Below, piece after piece: positions 1-7,980 of a DNA stretch of 64,000 nucleotides (its first letter is position 1; each line of letters begins with the position of its first letter). The stretch comes from JAHDVS01 sp964370985 (GTDB lineage: Bacteria > Actinomycetota > Thermoleophilia > Gaiellales > Gaiellaceae): contig CAYJLE010000001.1 in assembly GCA_964370985.1 (NCBI GenBank), positions 124,001 to 188,000 of the forward strand, written 5' to 3'. The translations under genes were made by a program, and so were the position numbers. The notes under the pieces are model-generated. The model was not told the DNA's origin. It did no database searches and was given only the letters and a program-made list of their open reading frames with translations.

Positions 1-39
1 GAGCCCGAGCGCGACCGCCAGCGCGAGCTCGGGGCCCAC
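1..39 (-). CDS. Possible 5' end of a membrane-protein gene (partial)
   Basis: A GTG at the minus-strand position 39 lies four bases after the stop of the upstream M15 peptidase gene and opens a frame that runs off the window edge. The 13 visible residues (MGPELALAVALGL) are hydrophobic, as at the start of a membrane protein or signal peptide. Too little is visible to assign a family. It could also be non-coding sequence that happens to be open. Confidence 0.3.
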   Translation of the reverse strand, partial: MGPELALAVALGL

Positions 40-42
40 CGG

Positions 43-690
43 CTAGCCGCGCGGAGCGGCGAAGTGCTGGTAGTCCTTCACGTTCCCCGCCCACGCGCCG
101 CCCCAGCCCCAGCCGACCCGCGCGAACGCGCGCACCACGAGGTCGTTCGCGTGGATCATCCCGTCGAGGCGCTTCGAGCGGTCGATGTAGCGCCGGCTGG
201 CGTCGTGGTAGACGTGCCCTGACTCGACGTAGGGGTTCTCGATCGGGTTGACGTCGATCGCGAGCCCGTAGGCGTGCTGCGACCAGCTCGACGACCCGGT
301 GGCCGCCCGGCAGTTGAACGCGGAGGTGTTGTCGGCCTCGATCGACTCGAAGTCGCTGCCCCCGTACGCGTCGACGAGGCGCATCCGGCGAATCGGGAAC
401 CGCTCGTCGTAGAGCGTGCGAAACACGGACACGATTCCCCCCGCGATGTCCTCGTGAACGATGATCTTCCCCGTCCGGACCCGGCCGTCGAAGCCGAAGT
501 GACGCACCGTGACGAGGCGCAGGTCGCGCAGCGCGACCGGGCAGCCGGGGCGCCAGGAGACGCCGGTCATGCGCTCGCGCAGCGGCTTTCGGATCACCGA
601 TACGGCGCTCTCGAACGGCGGCGCGGCCGCCTGCGCGGCCGGTACGCCGAGAAGCGCTGCGACGAGCGCGATGGCTCCGACGCGCCTCAC
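43..690 (-). CDS. Secreted M15-family D-Ala-D-Ala carboxypeptidase-like metallopeptidase
   Basis: The 215-residue product has an N-terminal signal peptide (hydrophobic residues 4-22, ending AAQAAA). The M15/VanY-type zinc site is complete: the S-x-H-x(6)-D motif is SQHAYGLAID (H139, D146) and the C-terminal DYQHF supplies a third ligand (H209). Proteins of this family cut D-Ala-D-Ala or L-Ala-D-Glu bonds in peptidoglycan outside the membrane. The reading frame extends far upstream, but GTG at 690 is preferred because it starts directly before the signal peptide and sits 6 nt after a TACGCT -10-like element, so the mRNA is probably leaderless. Cys50 and Cys127 could form a disulfide in the exported protein. 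Confidence 0.85.
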   Translation of the reverse strand: MRRVGAIALVAALLGVPAAQAAAPPFESAVSVIRKPLRERMTGVSWRPGCPVALRDLRLVTVRHFGFDGRVRTGKIIVHEDIAGGIVSVFRTLYDERFPIRRMRLVDAYGGSDFESIEADNTSAFNCRAATGSSSWSQHAYGLAIDVNPIENPYVESGHVYHDASRRYIDRSKRLDGMIHANDLVVRAFARVGWGWGGAWAGNVKDYQHFAAPRG

Positions 691-696
691 GCGGGG

Positions 697-702
697 AGCG
701 TA
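697..702 (-). promoter_or_regulatory. -10-like element TACGCT for the M15 peptidase gene
   Basis: On the minus strand TACGCT is followed by 6 nt and then the GTG start. This spacing puts the expected transcription start at or next to the start codon. No -35 hexamer or Shine-Dalgarno sequence is evident. Confidence 0.45.
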
Positions 703-719
703 GCGGGCGCGCGCGACGG

Positions 720-1778
720 TCAGAGCGAGACGGTCGCGAGCCGCAGCTTGCCGAAGAGGCCGCGGCCGTCGCTGGTGTCGATCCAGGCGACCACGGCCAC
801 GTCTCCCCGGAGCAGCGCCGTCGGCGAGGCGACGTACGAGCTCGCGGGCGACGGAAGCGCGGTTACGGCACCGGCGGCCGAGACCCGCGCGAGCCCGAAG
901 CTCTTCGCGCTCTCGTCGGGATGCTGCGGCGGGTAGCGGGTCTGCTCCCAGGCGACGAGCGCGCGGGAGCGGGAACAGGAGAGGTGGGCGAACCAGCCCT
1001 CGCCGACCGGGCGGGTCGCGAACGTCGCGCCCCCGTCGATCGAGCTGAGCACGGAGATCCCCCCTCCCCGCCGTTGTAGCCCGACCCAGACGCGCGACTT
1101 TCCCGTGAGGCACACGGCCGGGTCGCCGCCCTCGCCCAGCGAGCGCGCAGCGCCCCAGCTCGTGCCGCGGTTGCCGGAGCGGCGCAGCTCCACGGCCCAC
1201 CCACCCCGGTCACCACGCTTCCAGACAGCCGCGAAGCGCGAGCCGGCACCGGCGAGGCTCGCGAACGAGACCCGCTCGCCGGAGCCCGCCACCAGCGTCG
1301 CGGGCGCGGACCAGGCGCCGGAGACACCGGTCGAGCGGTGGGCGAACAGGATCTCGCCCTCGCCGCGCGAGTGCCAGACGATCCCGAGCCGGCCGCTCGC
1401 CGCCGCGAGCGAGGGGGCGGCGCCTACCCCGAGCCGCTCGGCCGGCCGCCAGACCCCTGCGACCCGCAGGCGCGCGTGCACCGAGCCGCCGCTGACCCAG
1501 GCGACCGCGAGCGTCTCGCCGCGCGCCGCGATCGCGGGTGTCGAGGCCGCCCCCTCGGCGACGACCGTCTCCGAGGAGAACGCGGAGGCCCCGGCGCGGC
1601 GCTCCCCGACGATCACCCGCCGCTCGCCGTCGAGCCAGACGAGCGCGATCGTCCCGCCGCCGGTCTCGACCAGCTGTCGCGCGTTGTTGAAGCCGAGCGA
1701 CTCCGCGGCCGCAGGGGCGGGCAGGGCGAGCGCGACGGCAGCGAGCGCTGTGACGAGGATGCGTCCAGGAACGGTCAC
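720..1778 (-). CDS. Secreted sialidase/BNR-like repeat protein of unknown function
   Basis: The 352-residue product begins with a signal peptide (hydrophobic residues 6-24, then PAPAAAES). The mature part consists of repeated beta-rich blocks with patterns such as ALVWLDG, LAVAWVSG, LGIVWHSRG and SSIDGGATF. These resemble the blades and Asp-box (S-x-D-G-G-x-T) turns of sialidase/BNR beta-propellers. No catalytic sialidase residues can be identified, so an enzymatic role is not claimed. GTG at 1778 is 6 nt after a TAGGGT element. The gene is 29 bp upstream of the M15 peptidase and in the same direction, but each has its own promoter-like sequence. Confidence 0.65.
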   Translation of the reverse strand: MTVPGRILVTALAAVALALPAPAAAESLGFNNARQLVETGGGTIALVWLDGERRVIVGERRAGASAFSSETVVAEGAASTPAIAARGETLAVAWVSGGSVHARLRVAGVWRPAERLGVGAAPSLAAASGRLGIVWHSRGEGEILFAHRSTGVSGAWSAPATLVAGSGERVSFASLAGAGSRFAAVWKRGDRGGWAVELRRSGNRGTSWGAARSLGEGGDPAVCLTGKSRVWVGLQRRGGGISVLSSIDGGATFATRPVGEGWFAHLSCSRSRALVAWEQTRYPPQHPDESAKSFGLARVSAAGAVTALPSPASSYVASPTALLRGDVAVVAWIDTSDGRGLFGKLRLATVSL

Positions 1779-1784
1779 GCGCCC

Positions 1785-1790
1785 ACCCTA
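1785..1790 (-). promoter_or_regulatory. -10-like element TAGGGT for the beta-propeller gene
   Basis: TAGGGT on the minus strand is separated by 6 nt from GTG 1778, the same leaderless geometry seen at several other genes in the window. Confidence 0.4.
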
Positions 1791-1836
1791 GGCAGCCCGT
1801 GTGAGGAGAAAGGCAGGCCGATGTAAGGGATGCGGA

Positions 1837-1910
1837 TCGGGACGGCCGGATTCGAACCGGCGACCCCCTGCTCCCAAAGCAGGTGCGCTACCAGGCTGCG
1901 CCACGTCCCG
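1837..1910 (-). tRNA. tRNA-Pro (anticodon UGG)
   Basis: Reading the minus strand from 1910 gives a complete 74-nt cloverleaf. The acceptor stem is CGGGACG paired with CGTCCCG plus discriminator A. The D arm contains GCCTGGTAGCGC. The anticodon stem CCTGC/GCAGG closes the loop TTTGGGA, giving anticodon TGG for proline CCA. The T arm is CCGGTTCGAATCCGG. The 3' CCA is not encoded and must be added by a CCA enzyme; a candidate gene lies at 23809-24837. Confidence 0.97.
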
Positions 1911-1969
1911 TCTCGCCGACAGTGTGACAGCGCGGGCGGGCGGGCGCCGCCGGGCGGGCGGGGCGCTGG

Positions 1970-1975
1970 TAGCCT
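1970..1975 (+). promoter_or_regulatory. -10-like element TAGCCT for the EamA transporter gene
   Basis: TAGCCT is followed by CGGGCG and then GTG at 1982. No Shine-Dalgarno sequence is visible, which fits a leaderless mRNA. Confidence 0.45.
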
Positions 1976-1981
1976 CGGGCG

Positions 1982-2968
1982 GTGCTCGACGCCCCGACCA
2001 CGCCCGAGCTGGCCGAGCTCGAGGCCCGGCCGGCCGCGCGGCAGCGGCCCCTGCTCGGCTACGCGATGGTCGTGTCGGCGGCGTCCCTGTGGGCCGCGAA
2101 CGGGGTGCTGAGCAAGGTGATCCTCCAGTCGGGGCTCTCGAGCTTCCGCCTCTCCGAGGTGCGGGCCCTCGGCGGGGCGATCCTGTTCACGGCGCTCGTC
2201 CTCGCGGTGAAGCCCAGGACGCTTCTCGTCCGCCTGCGCGAGGTGCCGTGGCTGGTCGCGTTCGGCCTCTGCCTCGCGTTCGTCCAGTTCTTCTACTTCG
2301 TCGCGATCGAGCGGCTGGAGATCGGCGTCGCGCTCGTGCTCCAGTACCTCTCCCCGGTGTGGGTGGCGCTGTGGGCGCGCTTCTACGTGCGCGAGCCGGT
2401 GCGGCGGCGCCTGTGGCTCTCGCTCGCGCTCGCGCTCGCTGGCCTATCGCTCGTCGTCGAGCTGTGGGGCGGCGGCACCGGCCTCGACGGCGGCGGCGTC
2501 GCCGCCTGCCTCGTCGCCTCGCTCGCCTACGCGGGTTGGATCCTGCTCGCCGACCGCAGCCTCGAGCGCGGGCGCGAGACGCTCTCGCTGCCCGCGATCG
2601 GCTTCGTCGTGACGCTCGTCTTCTGGACGTTCGCGCAGCCCTGGTGGAGCTTCCCGGCCGGCGTGCTCGACGACGACGTCTCGCTGCTCGGTCGGATCGA
2701 CCAGATCAGCGTGCCGTTCCCGCTGCTGCTCGCGCTCGTGCTCGTCCTCGGCACGTTCGTCCCGTTCCTGCTCGTCTTCGGGGCGCTGCGCCACCTCTCG
2801 CCGACCCGCGTGACGGTGATCGCGATGCTGGAGCCGGTGGTCGCGGCTCTCGTCGCCTACGCGTGGCTCGGCGAGGAGCTCGCCGGTGGCCAGATCGCCG
2901 GCTGCCTGCTCGTCCTGCTCGGCGTCGGCCTCGCCCAGACGGCGCGCGCGACGAGGCCGCCCGGCTAG
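1982..2968 (+). CDS. EamA/DMT-family drug/metabolite transporter
   Basis: The 328-residue product is an integral membrane protein with about ten hydrophobic segments in two homologous halves, as in the DMT superfamily. The first half starts at GYAMVVSAASLWAANG and the second around GGGVAACLVASLAYAGWIL. The closing part LSPTRVTVIAMLEPVVAAL followed by GEEL matches the conserved EamA signature near the last helices. Substrates in this family range from amino acids to nucleobases and cannot be read from the sequence. GTG at 1982 gives a 26-residue cytoplasmic N-terminus; ATG at 2066 would start at the first helix. Confidence 0.88.
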   Translation: MLDAPTTPELAELEARPAARQRPLLGYAMVVSAASLWAANGVLSKVILQSGLSSFRLSEVRALGGAILFTALVLAVKPRTLLVRLREVPWLVAFGLCLAFVQFFYFVAIERLEIGVALVLQYLSPVWVALWARFYVREPVRRRLWLSLALALAGLSLVVELWGGGTGLDGGGVAACLVASLAYAGWILLADRSLERGRETLSLPAIGFVVTLVFWTFAQPWWSFPAGVLDDDVSLLGRIDQISVPFPLLLALVLVLGTFVPFLLVFGALRHLSPTRVTVIAMLEPVVAALVAYAWLGEELAGGQIAGCLLVLLGVGLAQTARATRPPG

Positions 2969-3009
2969 CGGAGCCACGGTTCCCCGCCCGCCCGCGCGGG
3001 CCACGTGGC

Positions 3010-3015
3010 TACCAT
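3010..3015 (+). promoter_or_regulatory. -10-like element TACCAT for ispH
   Basis: TACCAT lies 8 nt before the chosen GTG start of ispH at 3024, consistent with a leaderless or near-leaderless transcript. Confidence 0.45.
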
Positions 3016-3023
3016 CGGTCGCG

Positions 3024-3971
3024 GTGGTACGAAGAGTTCTCCTCGCCTCGCCCCGCGGCTACTGCGCGGGGGTCGAGAGGGCGATCGACACGGTCGAGCA
3101 GGCGCTCGAGCTCTGGGGCGCTCCCGTCTACGTGCGCCGGCAGATCGTCCACAACGCCCACGTCGTCCGCGACCTCGAGGAGCGAGGCGTCGTGTTCGTC
3201 GACTCCGAGCGGGCGGTGCCGGCGGGCGAGGTCGTGATCCTCGCCGCCCACGGGGTCGCACCGGACGTGTACGCGGCCGCCCGCGCCCGGCGGCTGCGCG
3301 TCGTCGACACCACGTGCCCGCTCGTGACGAAGGTGCACTCCGAGGCGCGCGCCTACGCCGCGCTCGGCTACACGATCGTGCTGATCGGCCATGCCGGCCA
3401 TGACGAGGTGGTCGGGACGATCGGGGAGGCTCCCGACTCGATCGTGCTGGTGCAGACGGCGGCGGACGCCGGGCTGCTCGAGCTCCCCCGCCCGGGCCCG
3501 GTCGTCTACCTGATGCAGACCACCCTGTCCGTGGACGACGCCGCGGCGATCGTGGAGGTGCTGCGGCGGCGGTTCCCCGGGATCGAGGGCCCCCGCCGCG
3601 ACGACATCTGCTACGCGACCGCGAACCGCCAGCGGGCCGTCAAGGCGCTCCTGCCCGAGGTGGAGCTCCTGCTCGTGGTCGGGTCCGCGAACAGCTCGAA
3701 CTCGACCCGGCTCGTCGAGGTGGCGCGCGCCGGCGGCGTCCCCGCCTACCTGGTCGAGGACGAGACGGGGATCGACGAGCGCTGGCTCGCCGGCGCCGAG
3801 ACCGTCGGCGTCACGTCCGGCGCCTCCGTCCCGGAGCGCCTCGTCCGCTCCGTCTGCGCGTGGTTTTGCGCGCGCGGCGTGGAGGAGATCCGGCCGCACC
3901 GCTCGCTCCGCGAGGACGTGACGTTCCGGCTCCCCGTGCTCGAGCCGCGCGAGCCCGTCACGGCGCCCTGA
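3024..3971 (+). CDS. ispH: 4-hydroxy-3-methylbut-2-enyl diphosphate reductase
   Basis: IspH (LytB) is a [4Fe-4S] enzyme that performs the last step of the MEP pathway, reducing HMBPP to IPP and DMAPP in the cytoplasm. The 315-residue product has the three cluster cysteines at C14 (GYCAGVERA), C98 (DTTCPLVTK) and C196 (DDICYATANRQ). It also has the substrate-binding histidines in IVHNAHV, AAHGVAP and GHAGHDEV. The open frame extends upstream of 3024, but GTG 3024 gives the usual family length and begins directly before the first beta strand (VVRRVLLASPRG). Its 3' end overlaps the convergent ileS gene by 14 bp. Confidence 0.95.
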   Translation: MVRRVLLASPRGYCAGVERAIDTVEQALELWGAPVYVRRQIVHNAHVVRDLEERGVVFVDSERAVPAGEVVILAAHGVAPDVYAAARARRLRVVDTTCPLVTKVHSEARAYAALGYTIVLIGHAGHDEVVGTIGEAPDSIVLVQTAADAGLLELPRPGPVVYLMQTTLSVDDAAAIVEVLRRRFPGIEGPRRDDICYATANRQRAVKALLPEVELLLVVGSANSSNSTRLVEVARAGGVPAYLVEDETGIDERWLAGAETVGVTSGASVPERLVRSVCAWFCARGVEEIRPHRSLREDVTFRLPVLEPREPVTAP

Positions 3972-6900
3972 CGACCGAGAGGCCCTGGCCCGCTCGTCGC
4001 TCGACCCCGACGGCGAGCGTCTCCCGCGCGATCCGGTCGCCGTGCTCCGCGAACACCGCCTCGTCGTCGTGGGCGATCAGGATCCGGTCGGTGATCTCGA
4101 GCCCCGCCTCCTTGCGCAGCCGCTGGATCGCGTGGATCACGTCGAGTGCACGGCCCTCGAGCTCCAGCGCAGCGTCGATGCGCGTGTCCACGGCCACGAC
4201 GAGGTCGGCGTCCTGGGCCACCGCGTAGCCGTCCCGCGCCACGTACTCGAGCGCGTACTCGCCGGCGACCAGCTCGAACGGCCCCGCCCGCAGCCGGCCG
4301 CCGTCCACGTCGAAGTCGCCCGCCGCGAGCCGGCGGCGCAGGTCGGGCAGGTCGGCGCCGACGCGCGGCCCGACGAGGTCGAGCCGGGGCGTCGCTCTCA
4401 GCGTCGCCACCCCGGAGGGGTCGACGGCGAGCTCGACCTCCTTCACGTTCAGCTCGCCCGCGACCTCCTCGACCTGGCGGGCTATCGCCTCCCTCCGCCC
4501 CGGGTCGGGGGCGAAGACGACGACGCGGCGAAGCGGCTGGCGCAGCTTCACGCCGGCTGCCTGGCGGGCGGCCCGCCCGAGCTCGATCGCCTGGCGGGCA
4601 TCCGCCACCTCCGCGACGAGCGCCTCGTCCCGGAGCGCCGTGAGCGGTTCCGGCCAGCCTGCGAGGAAGATGCTCTCGGGGGCTCCGTCGCAGGGCTCCG
4701 CGACGAGGCGCTGCCACAGGTGCTCGGCCAGGAACGGCATCACCGGCCCCACCACCCTGACCGCCTGGGCGAGCGCGTACCAGAGCGTGCGGAAGGCCGC
4801 GTCGTCGTACTCGTAGAAGCGCCGGCGGGAGCGGCGGATGTACCAGTTCGAGAGGTCGTCGACGAACGCCTCGAACGCGCGGATCACGCCGACCGTCAGG
4901 AACGACTCGTAGGCGCGGGCGGCTTCCGTGAGCAGCTCCTGGGTGCGCGCGACGAGCCAGCGATCGAGCGGTCGCAGCTCCGCGCCGGCGACGCCGCCGG
5001 CGAGATCCTCGTAGCGGGGGCGGAAGCCCTCGATCCCGGCGTAGGTGACGAGGAACGACACGGAGTTCCACGTCGTGAGCAGCTTGCGCTTGACCACCTC
5101 GGCGGGGCCGAACCCGAAGCGGATGTTCTGGCTCGGCGGCTGCGCGCAGTACATCCAGCGCATCACATCGGCTCCCATCCGGGAGAACGCCTCGTCGGCG
5201 TCGATCGCGTTGCCGAGCGAGCCGTGCATGGCACGACCGTCCTCGTCGAGGAGCTTCTCGTACGAGAGCACCTGGCGGTACGGGGCGCGGCCCTCGAGCA
5301 CGACCGACATGAAGAGCAGGGAGTAGAACCAGAGGCGGATCTGCTCGCGCATCTCCGACACCCAGTGGGCCGGGAACCACCGCTCCCAGTCGGAGTGATC
5401 GGGCAAGTCGGCGCCGGAGAGCCCCCGCGACGCCCCGGTCGCGTAGCCAGCCTCGACCCGGGTCGGGTTGCGCCAGCCGAGCGTCGCGAACGGGACGATG
5501 CCCGCGTCGAGCCAGACGTCCCCGACCTCGGGAATCCGGCGGACGCTCCCGCCGCAGCTCTCGCAGCGGATCGTGACCTCGTCGATCCAGGGCCGGTGCA
5601 GCTCCTCGAGCCCCTCGAGGCCGGCGGTCGCGCGCTCCTTCAGCTCGGCGAGCGACCCGATCACGTTCAGCTGCCCGCAGTCGCAGGGGTAGAACGGCAG
5701 CGGCAGGCCGAAGTAGCGCTGGCGAGAGATGTTCCAGTCGTCCATGTTCCTGAGCCAGTCGTCCATCCGCTTGCCGAAGTAGTCGGGCGTCCACTCCACG
5801 GCGGCGTTCGCCTCCAGCAGCTGCGGCCGGACCTGGTCAGCCGAGATGAACCAGTCGTCCGTGAGCCGGAAGATGAGCGGTGTCTCGCAGCGCCAGCAGA
5901 ACGGGTAGCGGTGCTCGATCTCGCCGGCCTCGACGAGGAGCGCCCGCTCGCGGAGGTCGTCGACGATCCGGTCTGCGGCCTCCACCGTCGAGAGCCCGCC
6001 GAGCCACCCGTAGCTCTCGTAGAAACGGCCGGCCTCGTCGACCGGGGCGAGTATCGGCAGGCCGTGGACCTTGGAGAGCTCGAAATCCTCGCCGCCGCAG
6101 CCGGGCGCGATGTGAACGATCCCGCTGCCCTCCTCGAGCGAGACCTCGTCCCAGGGGATCACGCGGTGCCCGACGTCGCGTGCGGCCGGAAGCGCGTCGA
6201 ACGGCCCCGTGTACGCGAGCCCGACGAGCTCCGACCCCTTGACCACCCGCACGGGCTCCGCGTCCGGGTAGCGGGCGGCCGCGACCCAGTCGCCGCCCGG
6301 AAGCAGCGCGTAGTCGGCGTCCGGGAGCACGGCGGCCGCCACGTTCGCGGGTAGCGTCCAGGGCGTCGTCGTCCAGACGACGAGCGCCTCCCCGTCCCGC
6401 CCCGCAAGCGGGAAACGGACGAACAGGGAGGGATCGGTCTTGTCGAAGTAGTAGCCGGCGAGCTCGTGCTGCGAGATCGACGTCCCGCAGCGCGGGCACC
6501 ACTCCGTCGAGCGGTGCCCCCGGTAGAGCCAGCCGCGCTCGTGGACGATCGCGAGGAATCGCCAGATGTACTCGATGTTCGTATCCGAGAACGTGTAGTA
6601 GTCGTTCCCCCAGTCCATCCACATGCCGAGCCGCTTCGACTGCTCGGTGATCACCCCGGCCGACCAGGCGACCTTGTCGCGGCAGCGCCTCGAGAACTCG
6701 GCGAGGCCGAATTCCTCGATCTCCCGCTTCGAGTTCAGCCCGAGCTCGCGCTCGACACCGACCTCGACCCAGAGCCCCTGGCAGTCGAAGCCGTTCTGGT
6801 AGCGCTGGTGGTAGCCGCGCAGCGCCTTGTAGCGCTGGAACACGTCCTTGAGCGTGCGGCCCCACATGTGGTGCACGCCCATCCGCTTGTTCGCGGTGAT

Positions 6901-7041
6901 CGGGCCGTCGATGAAGCTCCAGACCGCGCCGTCCGCGTTGCGCTCCCGCAGCCGCTCGAACACGCGGTGCTCCTCCCAGAACGCCAGCACCTCCTGCTCG
7001 AGCGCAGCATGATCGGGAACGGATGGGAGCCGCTCGAACAC
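3958..7041 (-). CDS. ileS: Isoleucyl-tRNA synthetase, with atypical signature motifs
   Basis: The 1027-residue class I synthetase charges tRNA-Ile. The Rossmann core begins with GPITANKRMGVHH (residues 46-58), and the CP1 editing domain carries WTTTPWTLP and HIAPGCGGEDFE. The C-terminal anticodon-binding part contains SNWYIRRSRRRFY. Both ATP-binding signatures are unusual. The HIGH position reads GVHH (residues 55-58) and the KMSKS position reads AMHGS (604-608), so the second Lys and neighbouring residues are missing. The rest of the fold is intact and the gene is full length, so it is probably active. An IleRS paralogue elsewhere in the genome would change that view. GTG 7041 follows a TAGACT element by 6 nt. 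Confidence 0.9.
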   Translation of the reverse strand: MFERLPSVPDHAALEQEVLAFWEEHRVFERLRERNADGAVWSFIDGPITANKRMGVHHMWGRTLKDVFQRYKALRGYHQRYQNGFDCQGLWVEVGVERELGLNSKREIEEFGLAEFSRRCRDKVAWSAGVITEQSKRLGMWMDWGNDYYTFSDTNIEYIWRFLAIVHERGWLYRGHRSTEWCPRCGTSISQHELAGYYFDKTDPSLFVRFPLAGRDGEALVVWTTTPWTLPANVAAAVLPDADYALLPGGDWVAAARYPDAEPVRVVKGSELVGLAYTGPFDALPAARDVGHRVIPWDEVSLEEGSGIVHIAPGCGGEDFELSKVHGLPILAPVDEAGRFYESYGWLGGLSTVEAADRIVDDLRERALLVEAGEIEHRYPFCWRCETPLIFRLTDDWFISADQVRPQLLEANAAVEWTPDYFGKRMDDWLRNMDDWNISRQRYFGLPLPFYPCDCGQLNVIGSLAELKERATAGLEGLEELHRPWIDEVTIRCESCGGSVRRIPEVGDVWLDAGIVPFATLGWRNPTRVEAGYATGASRGLSGADLPDHSDWERWFPAHWVSEMREQIRLWFYSLLFMSVVLEGRAPYRQVLSYEKLLDEDGRAMHGSLGNAIDADEAFSRMGADVMRWMYCAQPPSQNIRFGFGPAEVVKRKLLTTWNSVSFLVTYAGIEGFRPRYEDLAGGVAGAELRPLDRWLVARTQELLTEAARAYESFLTVGVIRAFEAFVDDLSNWYIRRSRRRFYEYDDAAFRTLWYALAQAVRVVGPVMPFLAEHLWQRLVAEPCDGAPESIFLAGWPEPLTALRDEALVAEVADARQAIELGRAARQAAGVKLRQPLRRVVVFAPDPGRREAIARQVEEVAGELNVKEVELAVDPSGVATLRATPRLDLVGPRVGADLPDLRRRLAAGDFDVDGGRLRAGPFELVAGEYALEYVARDGYAVAQDADLVVAVDTRIDAALELEGRALDVIHAIQRLRKEAGLEITDRILIAHDDEAVFAEHGDRIARETLAVGVERRAGQGLSVVRAP

Positions 7042-7047
7042 GGCGTC

Positions 7048-7053
7048 AGTCTA
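7048..7053 (-). promoter_or_regulatory. -10-like element TAGACT for ileS
   Basis: TAGACT on the minus strand is 6 nt before GTG 7041. No ribosome binding site is seen between them. Confidence 0.45.
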
Positions 7054-7117
7054 ACCGGGGGATTTTTCGCGCCCGCCGGTTCGTTGTCATCTGCAAGAAA
7101 CCGAATCGGAGGCCGCA

Positions 7118-7435
7118 TTGACTACCACAGTGACAACGTCCACGTTCGACTCGGAGGTGCTCGCCAGCGAGCAGCCGGTGATCGTCGATTTCTGGGCCGA
7201 ATGGTGCGGGCCGTGCCGCGCCGTGGCGCCTGTGCTCGACCGGATCGCGGAGGAGCGCACGGAGCTGAAGGTCGTCAAGGTGAACATCGACGAGGAGCCC
7301 GACCTCGCGCGCCGCTACGGCGTGATGAGCATTCCCACGATCATCCTGTTCGAGGCCGGCGAGCCGGCCGCCGCCGCCGTCGGCGCGCAGCCCAAGCAGA
7401 TGCTCGAGCGCAGCCTCGGGCTCGTGGCCGCGTAG
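7118..7435 (+). CDS. trxA: Thioredoxin
   Basis: This 105-residue cytoplasmic thioredoxin is a general disulfide reductant. It has the active site WCGPC (C30, C33) in DFWAEWCGPC and the cis-proline loop SIPT. The start is TTG at 7118; a good Shine-Dalgarno sequence (CGGAGG, 7107-7112) with 5-nt spacing decides it. A strong GC-rich hairpin lies downstream, and the assembly breaks there. The C-terminal codons are repeated after the scaffold gap, but the gene itself is complete. Confidence 0.95.
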   Translation: MTTTVTTSTFDSEVLASEQPVIVDFWAEWCGPCRAVAPVLDRIAEERTELKVVKVNIDEEPDLARRYGVMSIPTIILFEAGEPAAAAVGAQPKQMLERSLGLVAA

Positions 7436-7591
7436 ACGTCCCCCTTCCCTCCGCGCGGGGCGGCGGCCCCCCCCCCCCCCCGGGCCGGGGGAGGGGGGGG
7501 GGGGCCCCCCCCCCCCCCCCGGCCCCCCCCCCGCCCGCCGNNNNNNNNNNGCCGCGTAGACGTCCCCCTTCCCTCCGCGTGGGGCGGCGGC
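7427..7591. other. Scaffold gap with homopolymer noise and duplicated flank (assembly artefact)
   Basis: Ten Ns lie at 7541-7550, preceded by about 80 bases of almost pure C and G runs. The 41 bases at 7427-7467, which include the trxA stop, recur at 7551-7591 with one difference (C/T). This is what two overlapping contig ends look like when they were joined by Ns instead of merged. The break coincides with the trxA terminator hairpin, a likely cause of sequencing failure. Confidence 0.9.
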
Positions 7592-7607
7592 ACCGCCGCC
7601 CCGCGTT
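7576..7607 (+). terminator. GC-rich hairpin after trxA
   Basis: GGGGCGGCGG (7581-7590) pairs perfectly with CCGCCGCCCC (7593-7602) around a minimal loop, with flanking CGCG/GCG extending the stem. A short TT follows but there is no long U-tract. Its position after trxA and before the next promoter supports a terminator. Confidence 0.6.
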
Positions 7608-7610
7608 CCG

Positions 7611-7616
7611 TACGAT
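7611..7616 (+). promoter_or_regulatory. -10-like element TACGAT
   Basis: TACGAT is followed by CGGGGC and then GTG 7623, giving the leaderless spacing of 6 nt. Confidence 0.45.
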
Positions 7617-7622
7617 CGGGGC

Positions 7623-7964
7623 GTGCGACACCAGCTCGCCTCGATCCACGAGCTCGCCCGGATCGAGCTGCTCGCCGGGCTCCCGGGCGAGACGCTGGGC
7701 CAGCTCGCCGGACGGATGATCCGTCGCACGCTCGCGCCGGGCGACACGATTCTCGAGGGCGCGGACACCCACGGATGCTTCCACGTCGTCGTCTCGGGCA
7801 TGCTCGGCGGCGGCGGCCGGACGCTGCGGCCGGGCGACACGCTCGGCGGGTTCGAGCCGCTCGACGCGACCGTGCGCGCGATCACGCCCGCGATCGTCGC
7901 GAGCTGCGACGACGCCACGTTCGAGGAGCTCGTTCGCCCCGTGCTCGGCACCGGGCCGGGCTGA
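7623..7964 (+). CDS. Small cyclic-nucleotide-binding-like domain protein
   Basis: The 113-residue product resembles the N-terminal sensor half of Crp/Fnr-type proteins: a helical start (LARIELLAGLPGETLGQLAGRM), then beta-roll strands with LAPGDTILEGAD, FHVVVSGML and LRPGDTLGGFE. No helix-turn-helix follows and the protein stops at the end of the roll. The nucleotide-pocket Arg and Glu are not recognisable, so ligand binding is uncertain. Stand-alone cNMP-like domains occur as regulators of partner proteins. The start GTG 7623 has a TACGAT element 6 nt upstream. Confidence 0.6.
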   Translation: MRHQLASIHELARIELLAGLPGETLGQLAGRMIRRTLAPGDTILEGADTHGCFHVVVSGMLGGGGRTLRPGDTLGGFEPLDATVRAITPAIVASCDDATFEELVRPVLGTGPG

Positions 7965-7980
7965 GCTTAGCCCGCCGGGC

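Noticed and set aside
4042..6354. A 770-codon open frame antisense to ileS
   Set aside because: In very GC-rich DNA the strand opposite a real gene often lacks stops. The product is Arg/Glu/Val-rich with no domain, and ileS is certain.
7461..7540. G and C runs that could look like a G-quadruplex or regulatory tract
   Set aside because: They adjoin an N gap and a duplicated flank and are best explained as sequencing or assembly noise.
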